Assembly: GCA_036346405.1 (NCBI GenBank)
Contig: CM070554.1
Location: forward strand, 42,907,558-42,971,557
Direction: 5' to 3'
Origin: Phyllostachys edulis
Taxonomy: Eukaryota; Streptophyta; Magnoliopsida; Poales; Poaceae
Length of the DNA stretch: 64,000 bases
The notes under the pieces are model-generated. The model was given only the letters and a program-made list of their open reading frames with translations. It did not search any database and was not told the origin of the DNA. Of the stretch, positions 10,524 through 23,000 are shown piece after piece; positions within the stretch are counted from its first letter, which is position 1, and each line of letters starts with the position of its first letter. The translations under genes and the position numbers were made by a program.

Positions 10524-12531
10524 CTACAAAAGTAGAGATCACGTCTTTACTTTAGGTACCCAAATCTTTTTGGGTCCTTTTGGATTAGTGCATAGAGACT
10601 TAGGCACCCAAATGGCCTTCTTTTTTTCATTAAGCATTGGAACACCTATGAACTTAGCAACAAATGTACCATCTTTGCCCTTTTAGAGCAAGTAGTGAGA
10701 GTCGTAGATGATACTTTTGGTTGAAGCATTCTTGGATGAAGTGGCCAATGGACATGCAATGGGCTTATGGCCTTCACCATGACACTTGTAGCAAAAATTG
10801 CCCTCCATCACGAACTTCGTCTTGGGTCTTATCCAACCACCTCCCTTGGGTACAACCTTTGGGACGTATCCCAATCCTTCCTTACCCAAGGTGAACCTTT
10901 GCTCCCCAAGAATCCGATCGAGAGTGGTACTTCCTTGATAGCACTTTGCTAGGCCCTTGTTAAGCATATCCACTTTTGCTTTAAGCTCCAAGTTCTCCTT
11001 CACAAGGTTAGTGGCACACGAAGCAACACCACAAGAAGGAATATTGCAAGTATGCATAGAAATTAAATCATTACAAGAAATAGAGCTATCGACCTTGACG
11101 GAAGCCTTGCATGCTTGAGTGGCAAATTGTTGAGGATAGAGATCACATGCAATACCCCTAGCAACCTTGGTCACGACAAAGTCCTTGTTAAAGAGAGAAT
11201 CATGTTCAAGCTCTAACTCTTCATACTTGGCAATAACTTCCTTAAACTCGGTGCTAAGTGAAGTGTGCATTTTCTTGAGCACTTTGAACTTTCGCTTCTC
11301 CATACCAAGAGCCGTATTGAGCTCCTCAATAATTTCAACAAGCTCATCATATGAGGGAAGAGTGTCATGTACCTTCTCATCATGCTTTGCCATGAAGCAA
11401 AATGGTAAAGTTGGAGGTGGTGGAGTGGACTCAGTGAGAGCAAGTCCAGTAAGGCCTTTTGGTGGTGTTGGACCTTCATCTTCATCACTTGAGTCGGCCT
11501 TGGAGCTCTCCTCATTGGTAATCCACTCTCCAATGTAAGCTTCCTCCTTTCCATTTCGATTTAGCTTCTTGAATCTCATCTTCTTGCCATCTTGCTTCTT
11601 CTTGCCCTTATATGTGTCCTTGTTCTTGTTCTTCTTGTTCTCACATCTTGAAGCAATGTGGCCCATCTCATTGCACTCATAGCATATAGTGTTGGTAAAA
11701 GAGTTCTTCTTGTTCGACAAATAGCTTGATGAAGATCTTCTTCTCTTGTCAAAGTCCACCCCCTTATCATTTATCTTCTTGAGAAGGTGCCTTGTCTTCT
11801 TCATGAGCAAAGCCATATCATCGGAGTCCTCGGACTCATCATCTTCAACATGATTACTATCATCTTCCTCGTGATCTCCTTAGACCTTGAGAGCAATGTT
11901 CTTTTTGCTTGTAGGAGACTCTTCATACTCCTTCAAGAAAAGCTCATGTGTAGTGAGCCTTCCTAAAAGCGCGGTTGGTGTCAATGAGTTCAAATCTCCA
12001 ATTGTGAGTAGCACCACAAGCGTCTTGTACTCCTTGGGCAAAACCCTAAGCATTTGTCTCACAATTTCAAGGTTGGAAAGAGTTAACCCAAGACCCTTCA
12101 ACTCATTCACAATACTATTCATGCGAGAGAACATTTCGTTTGCCGTCTCATGAGGTCGCATCACAAAATAGTTGAATTGCTCTTTAAGAACATACATTTT
12201 GGCCTCTCGCACATTAGATGCACCCTCGTGAATCTCACAAAGAGTAGTCAAAATCTCATGAGTCGTGCTAAGATTGCTAACTCGGTTGAAGACTTCAAAA
12301 CTAAGAGAGCCAAAAAAGTGCATTCTTTGCTTGGGCATTGTATTGAAGGTTTTTCACTTCCACATCCATGGGTGCAAGTGGATTGCGTGTAGTCGAAAAA
12401 CCATATTCAACTACATGCCAAACGTCCAAGCTCATAGCTTCAAGGTAACACCCCATGCGAACCTTCTAATAGGTATAATTTGTGCCATCAAAAAGTGAAG
12501 CTCTACCAACATTCACACACTCACCCGACAT
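10524..12531 (-). pseudogene. Sirevirus gag with two zinc knuckles, broken
   Basis: The start at 12531 (ATG, minus strand) is 39 bases from the primer site and opens SGECVNVGRASLFDGTNY, a typical copia gag opening. A TAG stop lies at 12466-12468 and a frame change in the T run near 12317-12322. The gag domain continues 12338-11880 (UBN2-like), has a stop at 11880-11882, then 11816-10683. The first CCHC knuckle is CYECNEMGHIASRC, near 11700; the second is CYKCHGEGHKPIAC, near 10780. Between them are Lys-rich and Ser/Asp-rich segments and a coiled-coil-like stretch. Another stop is at 10683-10685. Two knuckles and a long linker fit Sirevirus gag. It would form the virus-like particle if intact. 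Confidence 0.85.
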
Positions 12532-12569
12532 CCTTACTCAAGGCGGTAAAGCCCTAATTGAGCAACCTT

Positions 12570-12582
12570 GCTCTGATACCAA
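12570..12582 (-). promoter_or_regulatory. Primer binding site, tRNA-Met type
   Basis: The minus strand reads TTGGTATCAGAGC, one base from the LTR end. This is the usual complement of the 3' end of initiator tRNA-Met used by plant LTR elements. Confidence 0.9.
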
Positions 12583-12583
12583 T

Positions 12584-14117
12584 TGAAGTGGATCGAATGC
12601 CCAAGGAGGGGGGGTGGATTGGGATTCTTTTTGCTAATGAACAATTTTAAAATCTAATCAGTTCTAATACAAACTATGTGTCTATGGATTTTAGTGTGGA
12701 CAAACAACTCCTACACAATTCTAGAGAAGATTAGAAAGTGCAAGAAAGTAAATGCGTAAATGTAAAAGAGACAAGAGACACAACCAATTTTTTTACCGAG
12801 GTCTCGGAGATTCGACGATCTCCCCTACTCCTCGTTGGAGCACTCTCACAAGAGTATTGCTCCGACTTGAAGCCATGTAAGGTATCAAGCCTTCCACTTG
12901 TGGTAGTCCTTCTCCTCTCTGGATGGGTGGACTCCGAGCCTTCACAACCTTCCCAGTACCTTCCACAAGCTCCTCCTTAGAAGGTCACCGAGAACCACGC
13001 CTCCGAGCCGTCTAGGAGACGCTGATCTCCAAAGGTAACAAACCTAGACCATCACTTGAACTTAGAAAGATCAAGTAACTAGAGTGATGCACACAAAGCC
13101 TATGCTACCTCTCAAATCTCTCAAAATTTTCTCTTAAATCCTCTTAAGTGCCCTTGATCTTCCCTTGGTATTAGATGAACCTGTAGAGTGGCCAAGAGAG
13201 CTAACAATCACGTCCATGAACAGTATTTATAGCCTCCTTGAAGAAACTAGCCATTACACCTAATTTTGTGAAAAATCAGCACATTTCGGGTCATCTGAAG
13301 CCCTTCTGGATCATCCTGAAGCTTGAAGTCCAACGGTCACAAAACTAGCCGTTGCAGGCTTAAAGTATCATCCGATAGCTTCCGGATCATCCTTACATCC
13401 GGATGATCCTTTCCATCCGGATTATTCGTAATGTACAAGAGTTTCAGCCTATTCCGAAAACAACTCTCTAGTCCAATGACCCGCTTGATGCTCTGTTAGC
13501 TTTCGGATCATCCGGAAGGTCTCAGTTTCCAACAAGATTAGAAATACCCTACTGGTCCAATGATCCGCTTGATACTCCGTTAGCTTCCGGATCATCCGGA
13601 AGGTCTAAGTTTCCAACAAAATTAGGAATACCCTACTGGTTCGATGATCCGCTTGATGCTCCGTTAGCTTCCGGATCATCCGTAATGCATTATCCTTTCT
13701 CAAACTTATCCAATAAAGCTCCAACTTTGATTTCGTTGCAACTTCAACTCTTTCAAGGGCTTCATTTGACTAAAAAGAGCTAAACAAGCCTAGTGTGCAT
13801 CACAACTAGCTACTCAACCTAACCAAACTCAAGCTACTAGCCTAGACCCCCTTTAATAGTATGGCTAAAATAAAAACAAAGGACCTATCACTACAATGAT
13901 CCATCCTCGAATCCTTGGATCATTTCTAAAATACAAAGTCCTTAATCTTCAACAAATTTCATGCTTTGCCTTCAGAGTCCATTTAGGGTCAACACTTAGC
14001 CCACATATCCAAACCACCATCGAGACCTAACTTGAAACAACACCAACAAAAAGTTAGTCCCGATGATTAAGTCGTCATTATTCACCAAAACACGAATTAG
14101 GGGCCTAGATGCTTACA
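12584..14117 (-). repeat. 5' LTR of the Sirevirus element
   Basis: 1534 bp, TG...CA on the plus strand, matching 1558-3091 with scattered point differences. It is followed by the target duplication ATGGC at 14118-14122. Confidence 0.95.
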
Positions 14118-14976
14118 ATGGCCATGGATGCAACACGAGGAGCGTAACGGAAACAGGATGCTGCACAATCATTCTGAGTCTTTGTGGTTGGTTTTGATGA
14201 GATCCATGTTGTATTTATCTTCCTCTTGTGAGATTTTTCAAGCTCACGATGAGACTCTTCTATGAGCACAACTTTATCAACCATATGCTGGAAATCCACA
14301 TAATCGTTGCTAACAACTTGTACCTTCAAGTTGGGGTTGAGTCCATGCTTGAAATGCTTCTAACATGCATCATCCGTGGCAATATCCTCTTGAGCATAAC
14401 GAGAGGGTTGAGTGAACTTGTTGAGGTACTCTCTCACGGACATGTTTCCTTGTTGCAGCTTACGAAACTCGTTTTTCTTCATTTCTACTATGCCATCTGG
14501 GACATAAGAGTGGCGGAAAGCTGCTGAAAACTTGGCCCAGGTAACAGCTTCTGGATTCTCATGGTTGTGGTGTAGTTATCCCACCATTCTGCTATGGTGC
14601 CTTCCAGCTGATGTGTGGCATAAAGAACTTTTTCATGATTATTACACTGAGTAATGGTGAGTTTCTTCCCAATAGAGTGTGGCCAATCATCGGCGTCCAG
14701 TGGTTCGAAGGAGTTGGAAAATGTAAGTGGACGTGTCCGCATGAACTCCACCAATTTTGACTGCGGATAAGCTGGTGGTGGTATGACAGTTGCTTGGTTG
14801 TTCTGATTCATCATTGTCATTAAAGCAGCAGTGGTCTGGTTCTGTTGATTCATCATCTGATTCATATTTTGCATCATGGCATTCATTAACTGCGTTAGAG
14901 TTGCCATGAACTGACTCAAGCCTTGGTATGCTATTGCGGCCGGAGGAGGTGGTGCATTGGGATCAACACGGGGCAT
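14118..14976 (-). pseudogene. N-terminal and central gag of the gag-only gypsy element
   Basis: On the minus strand 14976-14488 encodes a gag with a Met/Gln/Asn-rich N-terminus (MNQMMNQQNQ). The gypsy gag core follows: KLVEFMRTRPLTFS, DADDW, LYATHQLEGTIAEWWDNY. A frame change occurs near 14490. The rest continues as 14329-14118, up to the copia insertion point, and resumes at 1557-1403 with the zinc knuckle. WW and LEG-type motifs are typical of chromovirus/Tekay-like gag in plants. No pol follows it, so the interior ends with gag. Confidence 0.8.
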
Positions 14977-15615
14977 TGGGATCTACTAGTTCACTGGAAT
15001 TTGCTGAGTTGCGAGTTTGATCCATCTGAAACAATTCTTCCCATGTTAAATAGGTGAGAGGGAGAAAGCACGATAGGTGAGAGGGAAAAGTACAATAGAC
15101 AAGAGAGAACAAGGGAGAAAGACAAGAATAAACTAACTGGGGATAGTCGGTTAAACCCAAAGAACAAATATCTGGAAAGCTAATAAGAAGCAACAAAACT
15201 CAAGTAGAAGATCCTATCACATGGACTAACGATACTGAAACTGAGAGGGGCAAATTTGGTACAACACTACTAACTTATATGGATGGTTGACTAGAAACAA
15301 TCGACAGATCTTGAAACTTCTAGGCCATCCATCGCTTTGATCACTGAAGACTCGATCCTATAGAGATTACTAAGGTGAGAAAATCAATTCAACTTCGAAA
15401 ACGGATTTTAGAAAAGATAATAGGTAAGAACCTAAGAATGATATGAGAAGAGAATAGAATAAGATAAGAAAATAATAGAATAAGAAGAGAGAAGAATAAC
15501 TATTCATGTTAATTGGTTGGTTTGATTTAGAAAATAAACTTTGAATTTTTTTGACTAAAACGACCATACCAAATATGGTTGTGTCTTGCAGTCGATATGG
15601 CTCTGATACCATCTC
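14977..15615 (-). other. Leader of gag-only gypsy element with primer binding site
   Basis: The minus-strand primer site TGGTATCAGAGC is at 15600-15611, four bases from the LTR. The rest is untranslated leader, purine-rich on the plus strand, with no supported gene. Confidence 0.75.
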
Positions 15616-18600
15616 TGTCAGGACCCCAGACCTATGAATCCGAGCCCTCTATGTATTCTAAACTAGTCCCATGATCAGTAGCTAACTCACACAGTGACAT
15701 CATTGATGAAATCATATCCATATAATAAAATATCTAAGAAGCAGACAAATTAATATTACTTAGTAGCAACGAACCTTATGGTCAAATTTTACAGGGTTTG
15801 CCACTCAGGGCTTAAGACAAAAGAGTAAACCTACAGCAGAATAAAACAAGCTCGTGGTAGCCATCCGACATGCCCACAGGAAATTGAGTGGAGAACGCAT
15901 CCTAGTTCGCATAGTCTTCAAAGTACTCCTCCTTGTAGAACTCTGTGTTATCTGGTTCTTCCTCGCTGACTGATCAACAATGCCGCAAACCCGTGAGTAT
16001 TTAAAGTACTCAGCAAGTCGTAGAGGACTGTATGCAAATAGTATTCATGCAAGGCTTGAACAAGAATAGCTTTATGGCTATTTTGCGGAAAGCAATATTA
16101 ACAGTAAATATATTGTGAAGCATACTTAAAAAGAATAATAAATAAATAGACAATGTCTTTAACACAACCAATAAACCTCCCGCTCACTTGCCAATCAACA
16201 ATCGGTGAACAACCCATTCACTTCCTAATCGATCCACCATTCTAACATTTTTAAGAAAATCTACCCCTCATGTGAAATCACTAGACATTTTCCATAGCCG
16301 GGGACACAACTATTCGAATAGTTTTACACTCTACAGAGGTTGTATAGTTTGACCCATAAGAGATAATCATCTTATAATGTCGACCAAGACACGCTTCCGA
16401 AGGCGTGCGACTAAGAGATTATCACAAGACTTTTATAAAGTTCAGTCTTAACCCAGTTCTGTCCTCTAAGATTTCACTTCCTTTGGACTAAACCATCCAC
16501 CGGAAGCCCCCTCTTGCGCCATGTGAATCCAGCTGTAAACCCGAAAACCACACTACCACAATAGAACTAAATCAACACATTGCTAATTATTCGGCTAGGT
16601 CTACCCCACCCTAGACATGTGGTTGTACGGTAAGACCCAGATCAATGGTGTACGAAGTTAAGTCCTTAGTGACTACTCAGGCGAGTCTACCACAAACCCA
16701 CAACGTGCTATAACCGCACCCTCTTAACTGCATGATCATTCGCCTAAGTATGAAATCATTTTTGTTCAACTCAGCATGGCACAACAAATTTTATCAACAG
16801 TGGCTCCGCCACAATTCCATATATCATTAAGTCAAATTTATCATTTATAAATATGTGATCAAGAGCCCATCGTACAACTAAAGCATGGCTAAGCATATTA
16901 TGCACTCATGTTGGTAATTAAATATGTCCAACTAAGATTAACCTAACCTATGGTGTCCAATGATGTATGTCATTCACAATTATCCAAGGAGGCATATCGG
17001 CAATTGGGTAATTAATTATTCCCAAAAGTAGTTATTATAAAACTAGCAACATATGTTGATATCAAACAATATAATTTTATAGAATGGGTTCGACATGATC
17101 AAAGGTCTATGACTTACCTTCGTTGAAGGTTTGAGTTGCTTTGGCCAACGGGTCCAGGAATTCTTTGGAAACGCCAAAATCTACACACGCGAAAAGAGCC
17201 AAATAAATACAACAATTCTAAATAAAATCCAAAAATTATTAAATTAGAACCAAAATAAAGGGGATGAATTTAGAAATGATAATCGACGGAATCGGAGTTC
17301 GTATGAAGTAGAACAAGCGTCCAGAGCATTGCGATCACATGAAATGATAGAGATAGAAAAACGGAAAAGAATATTATTGGAATCAGATTTTTCAGGAATT
17401 GGGATAAAAGGGTGGCTAATTTGTGGACCCCACATGGAGGTGAGAGAGTTGGAAAGAGAGAGGAAGGAGGATGTGGATGACAAGTGGGTCCCATTTGTAA
17501 GAGACTCAAGGAAGAAAAGCAAAGAAAATAGCGTAGGAGCTCAAGGGAGCTCTAGGGAGCGCTCGGGCCTAGCGGCGTCACCGACGAGGAGCTACACGGC
17601 GGCCGATGGCAAGGACCAAAACGGAACCCTAGTGAGGTTGTGGACCCAATGGTGGTGGCGGTGGCGCCGGTAGAGGGGAGAGCGCACGTGCGGCGCAGCT
17701 TGCACGGGTGGTGGCGCTCTGGCGAGGCCCTGGCGAGGAGAGGGAGAGGAACATGTAGAACGCGAAGCGACGAACTCAACGGAGTGGACGATGTTGCCGA
17801 AGGATCAACGACAGCGGCAGAACGCGAGGGAGTTTCGACTGATGGCGGTAAAGCTCAAAATACGGCGAGGAGGATGGGAGAGGGGAGGGGAAACTCGTGG
17901 AAGGTGGAGGAGGTGACCGAGGGGCACAGCAAAAAGGTGGCCGAAGAGGGAGAACTACGGTGGTGGCACTCGGCTAGCGGCGGTGAAGAAAAGAAAGCTT
18001 GCTAGTCTTTGCGGTTCGGGCGGGGGAGGGAGAGAGAGAGAGAGGAGAAGAGGAGGATGGGGTAGGAAGGGTGCCTTGACTTTTATAGGGCAAGTGAGGA
18101 GGCGAGGCGTGAGGTGTAGCATGGGCGTGGGCGCGGGGGCAACGCGTGATGCGCTCAAGATGGCCGGGAGGTGGCCTGATGGCGAGTCTTGGCGCCATCT
18201 GCTAAGCAGTGATGTGGCGTTCGGGCGGCATGGGCGTGGCGTGGAGCTCGGGAAGAAAAATAGGAAAGAGAGAACGAGAAGAAAGAGAAAAGAAAAAGAA
18301 AGAAAGTCCGAAAAAGAAAATAAATCTAAAAAATTCAAGAAAATTTCATAAAACTCCTTGAAACATGAATAGATCGAATAAAATAATTTTGGATTTAATT
18401 GAAGGTTTATTTCAATCACTTAAAATGTTTTTTATTTTCTAAAAATTCAAATTAAGGTTTAAATCAATCTAATAAAATTCAAATGGTTTATTTAATTTTC
18501 AAAGCTTTTAAAAAGACTCAAAATTCGGAAGACTTGAAAAGAAATAAATAGATCTTTAAAAGTAAAAGTAAGAAAAGAATTCCAAGATAAAACCGTAAAA

Positions 18601-18760
18601 TCAAATTAAACAAAATTTTAATTAGTTGGAGTTTGATTTAATCACATTAAATTGTTTTAAATTTATAAAATATCAAATTAAGATTTAACAATTCAAGAAA
18701 AATCAAATGGTGAATTTTATTTTGAAAATTTTAAAAAGGCCCGGAAATTGGGATGTTACA
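15616..18760 (-). repeat. 5' LTR of the gag-only gypsy element, 3145 bp
   Basis: It runs from TGTCAGGACC to GGATGTTACA on the plus strand, giving TG...CA ends. Its right third is repeated at 1-1070. On the minus strand a TATA box CCTATAAAAG lies near 18080-18090, about 670 bp into the LTR, the likely element promoter. The GC-rich frames at 17300-18350 are LTR sequence. The base after the LTR is host DNA; the matching target duplication is outside the window. Confidence 0.88.
18079..18090 (-). promoter_or_regulatory. TATA box of the gypsy LTR
   Basis: The minus strand reads GCCCTATAAAAG, followed by GC-rich sequence. A matching TATA is at 340-349 in the other LTR. Transcription would run away from the MED33 gene. 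Confidence 0.6.
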
Positions 18761-19766
18761 CCACTTCGGTCTCATCATCCCCGCTGACCTCCACCGCCCA
18801 CCGGCTCTCCTCCGTGCTCACGTCTGGCGCTGGAGAGGATGGTTTGCACGAATCGCGAGGAGATCCAACGGCGAGGAAATTCGACTGAGATTTATCAAAT
18901 TTTAAGGCAACTGATAATTAGCAATGCTGACATGGTAAGTACAACCACCACATATACCTACACCCTCAGTTCTTTTTAGATGTTTGTTTTAGAATCCGTG
19001 TGCTCAACCTTTTAAAGCTTTAGCTGATAATATATACAAAAGTATTTGGATTTGTCGGTTGGAAATGACGACCGTTATACTTTTAAAAGTTTTACAACAT
19101 AATTGAAAGGTAATAGCTAAACATGTGTATGGGAGACAACGAAAAGTAAAAACAAGGTACGTAGTATTAGCAAGGGCAATGCTCCTGTAAACCCATTCGT
19201 CCTTTGACCGCCAAAACACGAGCACGTAGTAATAACTTGCTGCATAAGCAAGTTAGCTACTGATAAATGCAGCTAAAGTACGATCAGCAAAGTACGTGCG
19301 GTCGGCAGTCGGCACACGCAACGCACCGCAACGCTGCACCCGTCTTGCTCTCCTGTATCAAGTGGATGACGAGCAGATGATGGAAAATTCCAGGTCGTTT
19401 CTTCCGTCACAGGGTTCACGATTGGGAGTACCGGGAGCGGGAATCCGCTCATCTTTTCAACATCACGAGTAGAAGAAGAACACGACGAACGTGCTGCGTC
19501 AACGTCACTCGTTTTTTCGGGGTTTCCGAAACATCTACCGCGAATATGGTTACAAGTCGCCTACTTTTATTTGGCTGCTTGATTTAATTCCGCTTTGGGA
19601 CTCAAACCTCGCGAAGTTTACTTCCGTCACACAGGCTTTGTCCTAAACTGCCGCGTATTAAAGCGCCACCAGCAGCTCCTCCCAACAGCACGCTCCTCCT
19701 TCCTCCCAAAATCACCCCGACGTAAAGTCCCCTCAAACCCCCGCCACCCCCACGCGGCGGCGCCCG
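18761..19766 (+). promoter_or_regulatory. Upstream region of the MED33 gene
   Basis: About 1 kb separates the gypsy LTR from the MED33 start codon. I see no clear TATA box near the start, as is common for housekeeping plant genes. GC content rises sharply from about 19650. ACGT cores occur at several points, for example TACGTGCG near 19292. The transcription start cannot be placed from sequence alone. Confidence 0.4.
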
Positions 19767-20023
19767 ATGGCGGCCGCCGCCGGCGAGCTGGATCGGCGGG
19801 TGATGGCGGCAGTGAAGGCGTCCGCGGCGCGCGGCGACCCCCCGCTCCTCCAGGCCGCCGAGGCCGCCGCCACCTGCGGCGGGGGCGAAGGTGGCCTCTC
19901 CGCGTCCCTGGTGGCGAACCTGTGCTTCGCGCACAACACGGGCGCGATGTGGAAGCTGCTGGACCAGGCCATGAACTCCCGCCTCGTCTCCCCACTCCAG
20001 ACCCTCGCCCTCCTCACCCCAAG
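19767..20023 (+). CDS. MED33A: MED33 exon 1
   Basis: The start ATG is in CCCGATGGCG and opens an Ala-rich N-terminus, residues 1-85. It ends CCAAG before gtcccg, so a codon is split AG|G. The exon is very GC-rich. Confidence 0.9.
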
Positions 20024-20056
20024 GTCCCGGCCGACTCGAGCTTCGTTTGCCTTCTG

Positions 20057-20087
<31 letters not shown>

Positions 20088-23000
20088 CCGTCGATCACTT
20101 CGATTCGATTCGAGTTCGAGTTGAGATTTTGAGAGCCGTGTGCTGTTTTGGGGATTGTTTCTCTGCTGCAGGGTGGTACCGAACCGGCGGGCGCAGCCGG
20201 AGGCGTACAGGCTCTACCTCGAGCTGCTCGGGCGGTACGCGGTCGTGCCGGTCTACTCGGAGCGCGCGGAGATGAAGGCCATGTAAGCAACGCTTTTTCC
20301 TCCATCCATGAGGCTATCATGTATGCTTCACTTTGGTTCGGTGTACTTGTGGATTGATGATATGGATGGGCTCCCCTAAATGCACGCGCGGTACAAACTT
20401 TAGAATTGGTTAAGGTGCTTGCGGGATTCTGTTTAAATCTGCGTTGTGCTCCTGTTGCTGATATTGATGTTTTTTTTTCTCTCGGCGGTGTGGGGCTGGC
20501 GGCTGGGATGGATTACCTGCACTGTATGTGCCATTGGATGTGTGTTTGAGGGAGAAATTTGGTAGGGTGAAAACGATGTCGAATTCCTGGTCTTAGTCTT
20601 GAAAGGAAAAGGGCACTGCTTTTCATTGCGTGTATTGTGGTTGGAAAACTTCCAAAGTGTGATTAAGTGCGCCTCCCATGGTCCAAGTGTTTGATTGGAC
20701 TGTATTCAAGGATGAACTCCCAGGGCAGGATACCGTGAACGACTTTTGCATTTTCTCTAAGCCTCATTGGATGACTGCAGCCCATGCTTTTCTCAACTTT
20801 GAGTGTGCCTGTCCACATTGTGAGCTTTACCTAGGTTGTTTGGATATTTGGGAACGATGTTGCATATGGATTGACTTGTTCTGGACATGTTAAACCATTG
20901 CTGTTGTTATTGGGCTAACGTAATTTCTTTTGTAATGGTAGAATAATTAGACCATTGTGGTGGACCAGCACAGCATTCACTGTGCTAACAATCAGTCTTT
21001 TCCAGCTGCTTCTGTTTTCAATGTGCACTATTGATATGAACGGGCCTGTGGCAAAGGTTGTATGGATGTGATATGGGAGGGTGAGGGCGAAGGACTCGCT
21101 GGCGAGGTGGAGCCGTGGTGAAGGCCGATGGCAAGGGGCGCTGGTAGCGACGACGGGAAAGACAAAGCACGAGGGTAAGGATAGATGCAGGTAGAGGAAG
21201 TTCTTTCTTGCTTAAGAAACTAAGGATACAATGCTCATCCTTACATAATGGATGGCAAACCGAAATCTTGAAACTATCTCTTAAGGATCCTTACCAATCT
21301 TATCTTTCCTAATTTATTTGATCTCCTAATCCTTTCCTGCCAATGCTGCATTGGTAGTACTGGCCCACAAACACGTCCACAACATTTCCCCCCTCTTAGA
21401 GAAACAGCTCGTCCCCGAGCTGAAAATCTGGATGAGCTCCCCGAAAAGAATCCAGGTGTTCCCATGTGGTGTCAGCGGGTGGAAGACCTTGCCATTGGGT
21501 GAGGACCTCCCAAACTCCCCTGTTGAGGCGTGCACGAAGAACCTTTTCCAGCGACGGAACCACACGGCTGTGCTCCAAAGGCGGCAAAGCGGGAAGATCT
21601 GCTGGTGGTTCACCGAAATAGCGCTTAAGTAAGGCTATGCAGAAGACATCATGGATGCGGGCGCCCTCAGGTAGACGAAGCTTGTAGGCAACCGAGGCGA
21701 CACGCTCCAGACTCCAAATCACGGTGATGCTCGTCGTGTTGCTGTTTCATGTGCTGCTGTGCTTGGAGTAGGCGATCACAAATTTCGGCCAAGAATTCAT
21801 CCCGCTCCAATAGAGAACGTTCCACAGCTTCGACCTTTGCAGTCCCCGCATCAAAGGACAATAATGACAGTCGATAGAGGATCACGCCCGTAGATGACCT
21901 TGAATGGTGTGGAGTGTAGGGACGTCTGGAAGTTGGTGTTGTAGCAAAATTTGACCCATGGAAGCCACTGGACCCCTTGTCGTGGCCGGTCACAAGACAA
22001 ACAACGGAGGTACATTTCGATGATATGGTTGACAACCTCTGTTTGGCCATCAGACTACGGATGGAACGTCGTGTTGAAGTTGAGCTTGACACCGGATAAG
22101 CGGAACAAGTTATGCCAAAAGTGACAAGTGAAAACTGGGTCGCGATCGTGGACGATGCACTCCGGGATATCGTGGAGGCGAACGATGTCATACAAGAAGA
22201 CATGAGCCACCAAAGTTGCACTGTATGAGTGCGACAATGGAATGAAGTTGGTGTACTTGGAAAACCGGTCAACCACCGAAAGAATGACCAATTTGTCGTT
22301 GACATGTCGAAGGCCTTCAATGAAATCCATCAAGTTGTCCGCCCAAACTTGATGTGGAACCGCAAGTGGTTGAAGCAGGCCATTAGGATGAAGATACTCC
22401 GTCTTGTTGCGCTGGCAGGTAGCACAGCCGTGGAACCAGTCACCGACTAGTTGCCGATTGCCGGGTATACTAAAGTCAGCGCAGAGGCGATGCAACGTCC
22501 TTTGGATGCCCTCATGTCCCATGTCATGGATGGAGGCAAGAATAGTCGGCACCAATTGCAAGGATGGCGGCAAGACGACGCGACCGACATGGACGATGAG
22601 GCTGTCGACTATCTTCCAGGGAGCTTGAAGGGAGCCGACTTCTATTTGGCGCCGTTTTTCCTGGAGGTCGGCGTTGGCGGTCATCTCTCGACGAATGTCA
22701 AACAGCTGCAGATTAGGAACGCTAACAACGTGCGCGCTAGGGTTCCTTCGTCGCTTGGACAAGGCGTTGGCCACCTGGTTTTGGTAGCCTAACTGAAACT
22801 CCACTGTGAAGTCGAAGCCGAACAACATGGAAACCCACTGATCCTGTGGGATCGTCAAGTCGCTGATCTAGGAGGTACTTGAGACTATAGTGATCAGTCC
22901 GTACTACGAACTAGTGGCCTTAGAGGTATGGCCTCTAATGTCGGACGACCTTGACCAAACCTATCAACTCGTTCTTGTAAGCCGTGAGTTTGGCATGGTG

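Larger units (their letters stand above)
1558..14117 (-). mobile_element. Sirevirus-type Ty1-copia retrotransposon, complete but inactivated, nested in gypsy gag
   Basis: LTRs of identical length (1558-3091 and 12584-14117, 1534 bp each) flank the interior. The target duplication ATGGC is at 1553-1557 and 14118-14122. Order on the minus strand: primer site, gag with two zinc knuckles, protease, integrase, reverse transcriptase, RNase H, then ~4.3 kb of extra 3' sequence with an additional reading frame. Integrase before reverse transcriptase is the copia order. The large size (12.56 kb), extra 3' ORF and repeated polypurine tracts fit the Sirevirus (Maximus) lineage. LTR copies look about 97-98 percent identical by eye, so insertion was fairly recent, yet the coding region has several stops and frameshifts. 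Confidence 0.93.
1..18760 (-). mobile_element. Gag-only gypsy-type LTR retrotransposon, 5' side inside window, left LTR cut by window edge
   Basis: The element reads on the minus strand. Its 5' LTR is 15616-18760 and its 3' LTR is partly visible at 1-1070; both end with the same GGATGTTACA on the plus strand. A tRNA-Met-type primer site lies next to the 5' LTR. After removing the nested copia element (1558-14117 plus one copy of the 5 bp duplication), the interior is only about 2 kb and holds gag and nothing else: no protease, reverse transcriptase, RNase H or integrase. It is therefore non-autonomous. The two LTRs differ visibly by many substitutions and small indels, so it is older than the copia element inside it. 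The gypsy assignment rests on the gag type and LTR form and is an inference. Confidence 0.85.

Noticed and set aside
19595..20275. 226-codon frame overlapping MED33 exon 1
   Set aside because: It reads through intron 1 in a different frame; the MED33 frame gives clear family similarity and consistent splice phases.
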